Source: CAIPAT01 sp041665605 (lineage in GTDB: Bacteria > Verrucomicrobiota > Lentisphaeria > Victivallales > Victivallaceae). From it: a stretch of 13,078 bases of DNA. The notes under the pieces are model-generated. The model was given only the letters and a program-made list of their open reading frames with translations. It was not told the DNA's origin and ran no database searches. Where the stretch lies: the NCBI GenBank assembly GCA_041665605.1, contig JBAYIO010000130.1, forward strand, positions 1 to 13,078. The letters run 5' to 3'. Of the stretch, positions 5,779-13,078 are shown one piece after another. The translations under genes and the position numbers were made by a program. The stretch's first letter is position 1. Each line of letters starts with the position of its first letter.

Positions 5779-6927
5779 TTATGCTCTGCTTTTTATAACA
5801 TTGTACCAGCCGAAAATGATAAATCCGGCAGTCGGCCCCAGTCCGGCGATCATCGGGTTGATGATCCCCTGTTTGCCGAGCACCAGGCATATCTGCGACG
5901 CAACCATGTACACAATAATCAGCGCGGTGGCGGAAATAACCGCCAGCATGATCCCGGAACGCTCGTTCTTGGTCGCCAGCGGCAGCCCCAGGAAAACCGC
6001 CAGGAAGCACGACCACGGGAATGCGATGCGGTAGTAAAGCACGGTCAGGAAGATCGCTTCGCAGCGGGCGGCCATGTTTTTGGTCTTGTGCAGGATATCC
6101 ACAATCACCCACATCGGCAGCTCCTCCACGTCCTTGACCGCATTGATAATGTCCTCCGGGGTTTCCGGCACTTCTTTCAGGCTTTTTTCAATACGGTCAA
6201 AGCGCTGCGAACTCTTCGGCATCAACCCGTCCAGGCTGTACGGGGTGTAAGAGACCCTCTCAAAAACCCACCCATTCTTAGGAACGAACCGGGAGGTCTG
6301 CGCGGTAATGTCCCACGCCAGCGAACCGTCCGGACGGAACGATTTCAGCGTGACGTATTCGTGCTCGCCGTTTGCTTTGAAAGATTTAAACAGCCATGTC
6401 CGCTCTTTATCCGGGCTGCGGAAGGTGAGCATCCGCTGCAATTCCGTCGATCTCTGGCGGGAACGGGTCATGGCCGATTTCAGAACTTCCGCCTCGCGAT
6501 CGGTGTTTGGCACCAGGCTTTCATTGAACCAGAAGTTAATCCCGGTTACAATCAGGCCGACGACAAGTACCGGGCCGCCGCAGCGGAAAAGCGAGACGCC
6601 GGAAGCCCGCATGGCGGTGACTTCCATGTTCTTGCCGAACTTGGCCATGGTCCACATGCAGGCCAGCAGTATCGATATCGGCAGGATAAAGCGGATGTTG
6701 CCGGGGAGTTTCAGCAGAAAGTAGTTGGCCATCACCCCGAGCGGCGTTTTGGCGTCCAGAAAATCAGAAAGGTCATTGAAGACGTCGCCGATGATGAACA
6801 GCAGCACAAATGCGAGCATCAGCACGCTCAGGTGGATCATGAATTCCCTGAGGATATAGTAATCAAGAGTCGGCAGAAACAGCCAGCGCCTCGGGGTTAT
6901 TTTCGGACTTTCTTTACGGTTTTCCAT
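5779..6927 (-). CDS. LptF/LptG-family (YjgP/YjgQ) permease of LPS export
   Basis: A 382-residue permease with the family layout: a membrane-entry motif LDYYILREF (21-29), helices at about 28-48, 65-93 and 112-134, a periplasmic beta-rich domain at about 135-290, and three more helices at about 298-318, 325-348 and 355-375. LptF and LptG pair with two LptB ATPases to pull lipopolysaccharide from the inner membrane into the periplasmic bridge. Only one of the two permease genes is here; I cannot assign F or G with confidence, though the N-terminal LDxYILREF resembles LptG-type proteins. The ATG at 6927 is supported by GGAG 5 bases upstream. It is the first gene of the five-gene operon and presumably holds the promoter upstream; a TATATT at 6961-6966 is a possible -10 box, without a good -35. 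Its presence implies an LPS-bearing outer membrane. Confidence 0.92.
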   Translation of the reverse strand: MENRKESPKITPRRWLFLPTLDYYILREFMIHLSVLMLAFVLLFIIGDVFNDLSDFLDAKTPLGVMANYFLLKLPGNIRFILPISILLACMWTMAKFGKNMEVTAMRASGVSLFRCGGPVLVVGLIVTGINFWFNESLVPNTDREAEVLKSAMTRSRQRSTELQRMLTFRSPDKERTWLFKSFKANGEHEYVTLKSFRPDGSLAWDITAQTSRFVPKNGWVFERVSYTPYSLDGLMPKSSQRFDRIEKSLKEVPETPEDIINAVKDVEELPMWVIVDILHKTKNMAARCEAIFLTVLYYRIAFPWSCFLAVFLGLPLATKNERSGIMLAVISATALIIVYMVASQICLVLGKQGIINPMIAGLGPTAGFIIFGWYNVIKSRA

Positions 6928-7030
6928 TACTTCTCCATTTTGTAAACAGAAACAAGTTCGAATATAGCCTGTTTTACGGATTTTTAAAGTATCTTAATCG
7001 CGGAGAGCCGATTTTTTCAGGTTAAGATAT

Positions 7031-7069
7031 AAAAACAAAGCCGGAAGCATGTTGTAAACAGCTCCCGGC
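7031..7069 (-). terminator. Intrinsic terminator of the sigma factor-rpsU unit
   Basis: Read on the minus strand, GCCGGGAGC (7069-7061) pairs with GCTTCCGGC (7048-7040), 9 bp with one G-T pair, and TGTT/AACA extends it inside the loop with one bulged base. It is followed by TTTGTTTTT. It starts about 41 bases past the rpsU stop and separates rpsU from the permease operon. Confidence 0.85.
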
Positions 7070-7110
7070 CTGGTCTCCGACATAAAGTCAGAAGTGAAAA
7101 ACAAAACAGA

Positions 7111-7275
7111 TCAATGCCTCATCTTGGCTTCACGGCGTTTGACTTCGCTAGGTTTTTCATAGTGTCTGCGATTGCGGAGGTCCTTCAAAGTACCTTCTTT
7201 ATCAAGTTTCTTTTTGAGCCTGCGCAGAGCGCGGTCAATCGCTTCGCCTTTTTTGACGCGAACTTCTGTATCCAT
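7111..7275 (-). CDS. rpsU: Ribosomal protein bS21
   Basis: A 54-codon gene encoding a Lys/Arg-rich protein beginning MDTEVRVKKGEAIDRALRRL and ending in the arginine/lysine-rich tail. The motif EAIDRALRRLKKK at 11-23, then LRNRRHYEKPSE (33-44), is characteristic of bS21, a small-subunit protein near the mRNA exit and anti-Shine-Dalgarno region that aids initiation. It is somewhat shorter than the 71-residue E. coli protein, as in many other phyla. The start is fixed by a perfect AGGAGGTG (7290-7283), 7 bases before the ATG at 7275. It lies 41 bases after the sigma-factor stop on the same strand and ends at a strong terminator. In enterobacteria rpsU shares an operon with dnaG and rpoD; here dnaG is absent and the order is reversed. 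Confidence 0.95.
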   Translation of the reverse strand: MDTEVRVKKGEAIDRALRRLKKKLDKEGTLKDLRNRRHYEKPSEVKRREAKMRH

Positions 7276-7316
7276 TGTTTTTCACCTCCTTCTGCGGTAT
7301 TTAAGATTATTATATA

Positions 7317-9323
7317 TCAGTCGCTGGCAAAACCCGCTTCATCAGCGAGCATGCATTTCATCTTGGTCAGTGCCTGGTTCTGGATCTGTCTTACGCGTTC
7401 ACGGGTACGCCCGATTTCCTGACTGACTTCTTCCAGAGTACGCGGCCTGCTGCCGTCAAGTCCGAAACGCATCTTCAAAATCATCTTTTCACGTTCGTCA
7501 AGCTCTTCCAGCAAGTCCATCAGCCGGTCAACGGATTCCACATCCCCCAGAATCTGGTCCGGGGTCATGGCCCTGCGGTCAGGAATGATATCCTGGAACT
7601 CGCCGTCCTCGCCCTGTTGAATCGGGTCATGCAGCGAGAACGTCCGGAGGTCGGCAAGCCTGAGCCCGGCGACAGTACGTTCGCTGAAATCCAGATGCAC
7701 CGCGATTTCCGCGTCAGTGGGATCGCGTCCCAGCTCTTCGGCCAGTTTCATCCTGACGGACTTGATTTTATTGATCTTGCCGGCAGACTGTACAGGAATG
7801 CGGATTGTTCTGCTCTGGTTGGCCAGAGCACGGCGCATTGACTGTTTAATCCACCATGCAGCATAAGAACTGAATTTAGCGCCCTTGGCAGGGTCGAATT
7901 TCTCCACCGCCCGCATCAGGCCGATATTGCCTTCGGAGATCAAATCCAGCAGCGGCAGGCCGAGTCCTTTGAAGTCATGGGCTATTTTCACCACCAGCCG
8001 CAGATTGGCCTTGATCAGCGTGGCCCGCGCTTCATCATGCGCAAACTCGTCTTTGCCGTGAATGGCGGCGGCCAGTTCGACTTCCTCTTTCTTGGTGACC
8101 AGCGATATCTGTCCGATATCCTGCATATAGACTTTCATCGTATCGTTCTTGGAACCGCCGGTAGACCGGTTATTCAACGCATTCTGGCGTTCAATATCTT
8201 TTTCCTGCTTGGTCTGCGGCTTTTCATTCTTTTCCTGAGCCCGGATTTCTTTTTTCCGGACTTTCGGCAATTGTTCGCGCCTGACGACACTCTGGGTCAC
8301 AAGCTTGATTTCAGCTTTGAGATCTCTTTCAACTGCCGTTTTGGCCGTTTTAACGACTTTTTCCGGCGCTTTAAGTAAAGTATTAGTTTTCACAGGAGTG
8401 TTTTCTTTATTATGAGCTGAAGCCTTCACGGCTTTTTCCGGTACCTTCGAAACAACAGGCGTCTTTTCAGCTTTCACGGCCGGTTTCGGCGTGGATTTGA
8501 CGGCTTTCGCCGGTGTTTGCTGAACAGACTTCTTTGCAGATTTGACCTCTTTTTTCGGGGCCGGTGCAGGTTTTACAACTTTTGCCGGAGCTTTAACTGG
8601 AACAGCTTTCTTAACCGGCTTTGCTTCTTTTTTCGGAATTGAAACGGCTTTCGCCGGAACTTTTTTCGGAGCGGGCTTGACAGCTTTGGCTGGAACCTTG
8701 GCAACAACAGCTTTCTTAACCGGCTTTACGGCTTTTTTCGGAGCCGGAGCCGCTTTGACGGCTTTGACCGGAGCTTTTGTTTTGACCGGAACAGCTTTAC
8801 TGGCAGGCTTGGTTGCCTTTTTAGGAGCAACAGAAACTTTAACGGCTTTCGCCGGAGCTTTTTTGGGGGCAGGTTTGACCGCTTTCGCGGAAACTTTTTG
8901 CGGAGCAGCTTTTTTCACCACCGGAAGTACAGTTTTCCTGGCAGGCAGCGTGGTATTTTTAACCGGTTGTGCAGCTTTTTTCACCGGCAATGCGGCCTTT
9001 TTGACCGGCTGTACGGCTTTTTTCGGAGCCGGAACAGCTTTGGCGGCTTTGACCGGGGCTTTCGGCGGAGTTCTGGACTTTATTTTGACCGGAACAGCTT
9101 TACTGACAGGCCTGATCGCTTTTTTCGGTGCAGCAACAACTTTGACGGCTTTCGCCGGAGCTTTTCTGGGGGCAGGTTTGACCGCTTTCTCGGAAACTTT
9201 TTGCGGAGCAGCCTTTTTCACAGGTGCGGCTTTTTTCGGAGCCGGAACAGCCTTTACAGCAGGCTTCGATACTTTCCCGGCTACAGCTCTTTTCTCAGTT
9301 TTAGAATCTTTTTTTGCTGCCAT
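7317..9323 (-). CDS. Sigma-70 family RNA polymerase sigma factor with a ~390-residue Lys/Ala/Pro-rich tail
   Basis: The C-terminal half is a clear sigma-70 factor: region 1.2 at about 393-425 (DTMKVYMQDIGQISLVT), region 2 at 430-508 with LLDLISEGNIGLMRAVEKFD and the -10-binding part YAAWWIKQSMRRALANQSRT, region 3 at about 510-590, region 4 at about 600-660 with the -35 helix-turn-helix TLEEVSQEIGRTRERVRQ (629-646). Acidic region 1.1 and the large non-conserved insert of E. coli RpoD are missing. At the position of RpoD Thr440 it has Arg497, while Gln494 is kept; this hints at a secondary (group 2) sigma, though a housekeeping role is not excluded. Residues 1-330 are a KPAPKKA-type repeat sequence like histone H1 tails; 331-392 is charged. 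The first ATG with weak AAGTGA upstream (9323) is used; no internal start before region 1.2 has a ribosome binding site. rpsU follows. Confidence 0.93.
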   Translation of the reverse strand: MAAKKDSKTEKRAVAGKVSKPAVKAVPAPKKAAPVKKAAPQKVSEKAVKPAPRKAPAKAVKVVAAPKKAIRPVSKAVPVKIKSRTPPKAPVKAAKAVPAPKKAVQPVKKAALPVKKAAQPVKNTTLPARKTVLPVVKKAAPQKVSAKAVKPAPKKAPAKAVKVSVAPKKATKPASKAVPVKTKAPVKAVKAAPAPKKAVKPVKKAVVAKVPAKAVKPAPKKVPAKAVSIPKKEAKPVKKAVPVKAPAKVVKPAPAPKKEVKSAKKSVQQTPAKAVKSTPKPAVKAEKTPVVSKVPEKAVKASAHNKENTPVKTNTLLKAPEKVVKTAKTAVERDLKAEIKLVTQSVVRREQLPKVRKKEIRAQEKNEKPQTKQEKDIERQNALNNRSTGGSKNDTMKVYMQDIGQISLVTKKEEVELAAAIHGKDEFAHDEARATLIKANLRLVVKIAHDFKGLGLPLLDLISEGNIGLMRAVEKFDPAKGAKFSSYAAWWIKQSMRRALANQSRTIRIPVQSAGKINKIKSVRMKLAEELGRDPTDAEIAVHLDFSERTVAGLRLADLRTFSLHDPIQQGEDGEFQDIIPDRRAMTPDQILGDVESVDRLMDLLEELDEREKMILKMRFGLDGSRPRTLEEVSQEIGRTRERVRQIQNQALTKMKCMLADEAGFASD
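8842..9220 (-). repeat. 303-bp-offset internal duplication in the sigma-factor tail
   Basis: DNA at 8842-8918 recurs nearly unchanged 303 bases further on at 9145-9221. In protein terms, residues 40-110 and 141-205 (both beginning PQKVS.KAVKPAP) are copies offset by 101 residues. Within each copy shorter KAVKPAPKK and PVKKA units repeat. The tail therefore grew by in-frame duplication, and its length may differ between strains. Confidence 0.75.
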
Positions 9324-9401
9324 GTTTCACTTTTTAACGAATTCTGCATATTTTTTGCTTAAATTATCAAGCTTATTCAGAATCGCGTGTTGTCAAAGTT
9401 G

Positions 9402-9429
9402 ATATTACAATATATTTATTAATAAACAA
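9402..9429 (-). promoter_or_regulatory. Possible promoter of the sigma-factor gene
   Basis: On the minus strand TTGTTT (9429-9424) and TAATAT (9407-9402) are spaced by 16 bases in an AT-rich stretch, about 78 bases before the sigma-factor ATG. A TTGACA at 9396-9391 lacks a correctly spaced partner. The AT-rich 204-base gap between the divergent sigma and mfd genes must hold promoters for both; I could not pick a convincing one for mfd. Confidence 0.3.
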
Positions 9430-9527
9430 TTAAAAGTATAAGACGACTTTATCCTGTTCTTCTTGTTGCAGAATATATTTCTGTCACAAAAAGATTATAT
9501 TACTCGATGAAGTGAGAAAAATCAAGT

Positions 9528-12500
9528 GTGATTATGTTAAAATGGCGTGAAAATGTTAAAAAATGGTTCAAGGATTCAGGCGTCCGCAGTAATTTGATTT
9601 CCGACACCGATGAGGATACGCTTGCTCCGCTCCTGCTCAAGGAACGGCTGACGTTCGGCAAAACCACGGTGATCGTCCTGCCGGTGATGAACCAGGCGGA
9701 GCAGCTTGCGGCGGGAATTGCCGCCTGGAACCGGGAATTCAAGCTGGGTTTCCACAGCCTCTATCTGCCGGAAACCATGGAGGGCGGCAAATACATTCCG
9801 GAAAATGAAGCGGACCGCGCCAGGGCGCTCTATGACTCACTGAAGTCCAAGTATGACATAATCGTCGGCAGCGCCGCCTCTTTTCTGGCCCCGGTGCCCG
9901 ATCCGGAAACGGTGCTGGCCGCCGAAATCATCCTGCGGCCGGGCATGGAGTATTCGTTCACCGGCCTGCTGGAAAAACTGGTGGAGCTGGACTACGACGA
10001 TGAATTTGAGGTGAATGTCAAAGGCGAATTCTCCCGGCGCGGCGGCATCATTGACGTTTTCTCCCCCTCCTGCGACTATCCTGTCAGGATCGAATTCTGG
10101 GGCGACCAGATCGAGACCATGCGCAAGTTCAGTCCTGACACCCAGCGTTCGATCGATAAAGTTGACGAATACCGGATTATCGGCCGTTCGGGGCTGGATA
10201 TGGACAGCACCGGCGTGGACTTCTTCAATTACCTGGATAAGATATCCGCCGAACTGGTGGTGGTCTTCCCTGATGAATGCGTGGAACATCTGGAGAACTT
10301 CTCTTCCGAAGCAGAGCTTGAACGCTTCAAAGCGGTGCTGGATAAATATGCACATGGACGTCTGGTGAGAGTGCAGGACGTCACTTTGGACGCTTCGTCC
10401 GAACCCAAACGGCGCTCCGACTGTTTCCCGGCGGTGGCGCATCTGAAGAAGTCACTGCCGCAAGAGATACGCGACGGCGGCATGGAAATACTCCGCAAGC
10501 TGATTTCCGACCAGATCCGGCAATGGCTTGATACCGGCTATACCGTCGCCCTGCTGGGCAGCGACAAACCCTCCTGCACCCACATCAAACGCTGGTGCAA
10601 ACTTTATGACATAGATCAGGAAAAGGTGGAAATCGACGTCGCCGGAATTACCGAAGGCGTCATTTTCCCGCAGGCGAAGACGGTTTTCCTGGGCGAAAAG
10701 GAACTGTTCACAGCCAATCTGTTCAAGCGCAAGTCAGCATCGCTGCCGGTCGCCCCGTCCCGGCCCGCGGTGGCTGTTGCGGAGGAAGCCTCGGCGCTTG
10801 CCGACCTGGATGAAGGCGATTATGCCGTTCATCTCATTCACGGCATCGGGATTTTCCGCGGTTTCCGCGAGATTGAAGCCAAAGGGGTGAAGCGCGAAGT
10901 GATTGTGCTGGAGTATCAGGACAACGCCATACTGTATGTGCCGGTCTGGCAGGCGGGCATGGTCAGCCGCTATATCGGTTCGCAGGCGACCGTGACGCTG
11001 CACAAGATCGGCGGCCGCAAATGGGTCACCGCCAAAATCGAGGCCGTCAAAGCCGTCAGGGATTTCGCCGCCGACATGCTCCGTTTTCAGGCGGTGCGCA
11101 ATTCCACCGAAGGCACGGTATTTCCGGAAGACGATCTGGAACAGCGGGTTTTCGAGGATGCGTTTCCCTATGAGGATACGGTCGATCAGAAACGCGCGGT
11201 AATCGAGATCAAAGCCGACATGCACAAATCCCGCCCGATGGACAGGCTGCTCTGCGGCGATGTCGGCTACGGCAAAACGGAAGTCGCGATCCGGGTGGCG
11301 TTCAAAGCCGTCATGGCCGGATATCAGGTTGCCATACTGGTGCCGACGACGGTGCTGGCGCAGCAGCATTATTACAGTTTTACCGAACGCTTCGCCCAGT
11401 ACCCGATCGTCATTGAAATGCTCAGCCGCTTCCGTTCCCCGGTCGAACAGCGGCAGATTATCGAGAAAATGCGTTCCGGCGGCATTGATATTATTATCGG
11501 CACCCACCGTCTGATTCAGGAGGATGTGGGGTTTAACAAACTCGGGCTGGTGATCATTGACGAGGAACAGCGTTTCGGGGTCAAGCACAAGGAGCGGCTG
11601 AAGCACTTCCGCACCGCCGTGGACGTGCTGACGATGTCGGCCACGCCGATTCCGCGGACGCTGTACATGGCCATGACCGGGGCCAGGGACCTGAGCACCA
11701 TCATGACCGCTCCCGGACTGCGCCTGCCGATCCAGACCGTCGTTTCCAATTACGATGAAAAGTTTATCCTTGAATCCATCAGAAAGGAAATCAGGCGCGG
11801 CGGCCAGGTCTTCTATATACATAACCGGATTAAAACGATCCAGGAGACCGCCGACAATCTCAAGCGGCTGCTGCCTGAAGCCAGATTCGCGGTCGGGCAC
11901 GGACAGATGGAGGAGGAGGAACTGGAACTGGCCATGACCAGATTCCTTTCCGGCAAAATAGATGTTCTGGTCTGCACCACCATCATCGAGTCCGGCCTGG
12001 ATATCCCCAACGCCAATACGATCATCATTGAACGCGCGGACCGCTTCGGGCTGGCCGAGCTCTACCAGCTCCGGGGCCGGGTGGGCCGCTGGAACCGCCA
12101 GGCCTACGCCTGCCTGCTGCTGCCAAAGGAGCAGGTGATCTCCTCCGACGCCAGAAAGCGCATCTCCGCCATCCGGCGCTATACTCACCTCGGGGCAGGC
12201 TTCAGGCTGGCCTTGCGCGACCTGGAAATACGCGGCGCCGGCAATCTGCTGGGCGCGGAACAGAGCGGACACATCAACACTATCGGCTTTGACCTTTACT
12301 GTCAACTGCTCCGCTCGGAAGTCTCCAGAATGAGCGGCGGCGAGGACGAATTCCTGCCCACGGTTGACGTCGCCATTGAATTTGTGGACTTTGCCCATGA
12401 GGCGCCGGAAGGCCACCTGGCCGCCGGGTTCCCCCCCGAATACATCGTGTCGGAACGGCTGCGGATGGAAGCCTACCGCCGCCTGGGCTCGTTTATCCAT

Positions 12501-12782
12501 GCGGAGGAACTCGAAGGTTTCGCCGACGAACTGGAAGACCGGTTCGGCGCTCTGCCCGAACCGGCTGAAAATATGTTTAAAGTGGTTGAAGTCAAAATCC
12601 ATGCCGCACGGTCCGGATATTCATCGGTCTCGGTGGCCGACAATAAGGTCTATTTCAAAGGCGACGCCGGGATTTACCGCCGCAACGGCATGATTCCGGT
12701 GATCAATCCCGCCAATTCGCCCAAATTCAAACTGGACAATCTGCTGGAAATAGCCCGTCTGGTCCGCCCGGTTGAATCATGA
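9528..12782 (+). CDS. mfd: Transcription-repair coupling factor Mfd
   Basis: A 1084-residue Mfd, which releases RNA polymerase stalled at DNA lesions and recruits UvrA. The N-terminal UvrB-like module (about 1-240) includes the FEVNVKGEFSRRGGIIDVFSP segment. A CarD-like polymerase-interacting domain follows at about 425-500 (DYAVHLIHGIGIF). The RecG-like translocase has Walker A GDVGYGKT at 577-584, DEEQ at 678-681, SATPIPRTLYM from 704, motif VI RGRVGR near 848, and the LRDLEIRGAGNLLGAEQSGH segment around 898-917, where translocation-in-RecG elements lie. The regulatory D7 domain covers about 965-1075. E. coli Mfd is 1148 residues; here the extreme N-terminus is shorter. The frame opens at GTG 9528; ATG at 9534 is an equally plausible start two codons later. 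AGTGAG at 9511-9516 is a weak ribosome binding site that fits the GTG better. It is transcribed alone, divergently from the sigma gene. Confidence 0.97.
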   Translation: MIMLKWRENVKKWFKDSGVRSNLISDTDEDTLAPLLLKERLTFGKTTVIVLPVMNQAEQLAAGIAAWNREFKLGFHSLYLPETMEGGKYIPENEADRARALYDSLKSKYDIIVGSAASFLAPVPDPETVLAAEIILRPGMEYSFTGLLEKLVELDYDDEFEVNVKGEFSRRGGIIDVFSPSCDYPVRIEFWGDQIETMRKFSPDTQRSIDKVDEYRIIGRSGLDMDSTGVDFFNYLDKISAELVVVFPDECVEHLENFSSEAELERFKAVLDKYAHGRLVRVQDVTLDASSEPKRRSDCFPAVAHLKKSLPQEIRDGGMEILRKLISDQIRQWLDTGYTVALLGSDKPSCTHIKRWCKLYDIDQEKVEIDVAGITEGVIFPQAKTVFLGEKELFTANLFKRKSASLPVAPSRPAVAVAEEASALADLDEGDYAVHLIHGIGIFRGFREIEAKGVKREVIVLEYQDNAILYVPVWQAGMVSRYIGSQATVTLHKIGGRKWVTAKIEAVKAVRDFAADMLRFQAVRNSTEGTVFPEDDLEQRVFEDAFPYEDTVDQKRAVIEIKADMHKSRPMDRLLCGDVGYGKTEVAIRVAFKAVMAGYQVAILVPTTVLAQQHYYSFTERFAQYPIVIEMLSRFRSPVEQRQIIEKMRSGGIDIIIGTHRLIQEDVGFNKLGLVIIDEEQRFGVKHKERLKHFRTAVDVLTMSATPIPRTLYMAMTGARDLSTIMTAPGLRLPIQTVVSNYDEKFILESIRKEIRRGGQVFYIHNRIKTIQETADNLKRLLPEARFAVGHGQMEEEELELAMTRFLSGKIDVLVCTTIIESGLDIPNANTIIIERADRFGLAELYQLRGRVGRWNRQAYACLLLPKEQVISSDARKRISAIRRYTHLGAGFRLALRDLEIRGAGNLLGAEQSGHINTIGFDLYCQLLRSEVSRMSGGEDEFLPTVDVAIEFVDFAHEAPEGHLAAGFPPEYIVSERLRMEAYRRLGSFIHAEELEGFADELEDRFGALPEPAENMFKVVEVKIHAARSGYSSVSVADNKVYFKGDAGIYRRNGMIPVINPANSPKFKLDNLLEIARLVRPVES

Positions 12783-12797
12783 ACAAGTAATATATGC

Positions 12798-13041
12798 GGT
12801 TATCAGCCTTAACCATTCCGATACTTTGGAGTGTCGTTGAGCACAACGTTTTTCAATGTTAACAAACATTTTGGACAATCTGGACACTGATGAGCAGAAC
12901 CGCTCTCCATTGTTTTACCATTCACCAGTCACATTCTTTACATTCAGGACAGCCAACTCCGGTCGAGTAGACATAATATGGTCTTCTGCGTTTAGGTTTA
13001 TTTTGTATTCCCTGTTATCTCCGCCCTTTCGGTTTGCGGAG
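12798..13041 (-). repeat. Diverged inverted copy of the left-hand repeat family, directly after mfd
   Basis: Read on the minus strand, this stretch carries the array parts in the array's order: a degenerate core GACACTCCGCAAA followed by GGGCGG (13046-13020), GGCTGTCCTGAATG, then GTGTCCAGATTGTCCAAAATG (12887-12867), and finally GTGCTCAACGACACTCCAAA, which ends in the hairpin CGACACT-CCAA-AGTATCG (12836-12819). A GGTTA/TAACC inverted repeat (12798-12814) and a CTCCGC/GCGGAG hairpin (13019-13041) flank it. It is one unit, more diverged than the array copies, and lies more than 9 kb from them. No gene is apparent from 12783 to the window end. Confidence 0.65.
12835..12853 (+). terminator. Candidate intrinsic terminator of mfd
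   Basis: CGTTG-AGCA-CAACG forms a 5-bp stem with a 4-base loop directly followed by TTTTT, 52 bases after the mfd stop. A second hairpin, AATGTT-AACA-AACATT plus TT, follows at 12855-12872. The upstream repeat hairpin at 12819-12836 overlaps its first bases, so the two compete or act in sequence. The short stem keeps confidence moderate. Confidence 0.5.
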
Positions 13042-13078
13042 TGTCACAATATTCCAACCATTCGAAGAAGACTTCAAT

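Noticed and set aside
8542..9402. 286-residue hydrophobic plus-strand frame rich in Phe/Ala/Gly/Thr
   Set aside because: It is the complement of the Lys/Ala/Pro repeats of the sigma tail; the membrane-like composition is an artefact.
10734..12602. 622-residue minus-strand frame
   Set aside because: It is the antisense shadow of mfd, which has intact helicase motifs.
12998..13078. Possible 3' end of a minus-strand gene entering from the right (26 open codons)
   Set aside because: It is too short to judge, a second frame is open as well, and the DNA overlaps the degenerate repeat copy.

Overview
The window looks like a chromosomal segment of a Gram-negative bacterium. It has an LptF/LptG-family lipopolysaccharide-export permease, a complete Mfd, bS21 and a sigma-70 factor. 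The sigma factor's very long Lys/Ala/Pro-rich N-terminal tail and the many palindromic repeats would fit a PVC-superphylum or Lentisphaerota-type genome, but that is inference from style; no marker here settles it.

Left part (1-3024) is accessory and repeat-rich. Two tandem 55-bp repeats are followed by a class II Fic protein gene on the minus strand. Then comes about 800 bp without a convincing gene. It holds a 22-bp-period direct repeat with an operator-like inverted repeat (1554-1597) and a 160-bp imperfect hairpin element (1624-1783). From 2040 to 3024 lies a dense array of about 97-99-bp units built on the core GCTCAACGACACTCCAAA plus the motif TGTCCARAATG, interrupted by a G-rich tract. 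Several long reading frames cross the array, but the same repeat is read in different frames, so I treat it as non-coding.

Centre (3057-6927) is a tight five-gene minus-strand operon: LptF/LptG-type permease, a 76-residue two-helix membrane protein, an AMMECR1-domain protein, a COG2509-type FAD-dependent dehydrogenase and a small HNH nuclease-domain protein. Gaps are 1 and 4 bases, then a 4-base ATGA overlap, then 3 bases. The array lies directly at the 3' end of this operon.

Right part: a sigma-70 factor with a roughly 390-residue basic tail is followed 41 bases later by rpsU, which is only 54 codons long, and then by a strong intrinsic terminator (7031-7069). Divergently transcribed from the sigma gene is full-length mfd, the transcription-repair coupling factor. 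About 36 bases after the mfd stop, a diverged inverted copy of the left-hand repeat begins. Its hairpin has nearly the same distance and orientation relative to the upstream gene as the hairpin after the HNH gene, which suggests that the family targets, or serves as, mRNA 3' ends. The housekeeping genes are ordinary; the repeat family, the 160-bp hairpin and the basic-tailed sigma factor are the notable parts.
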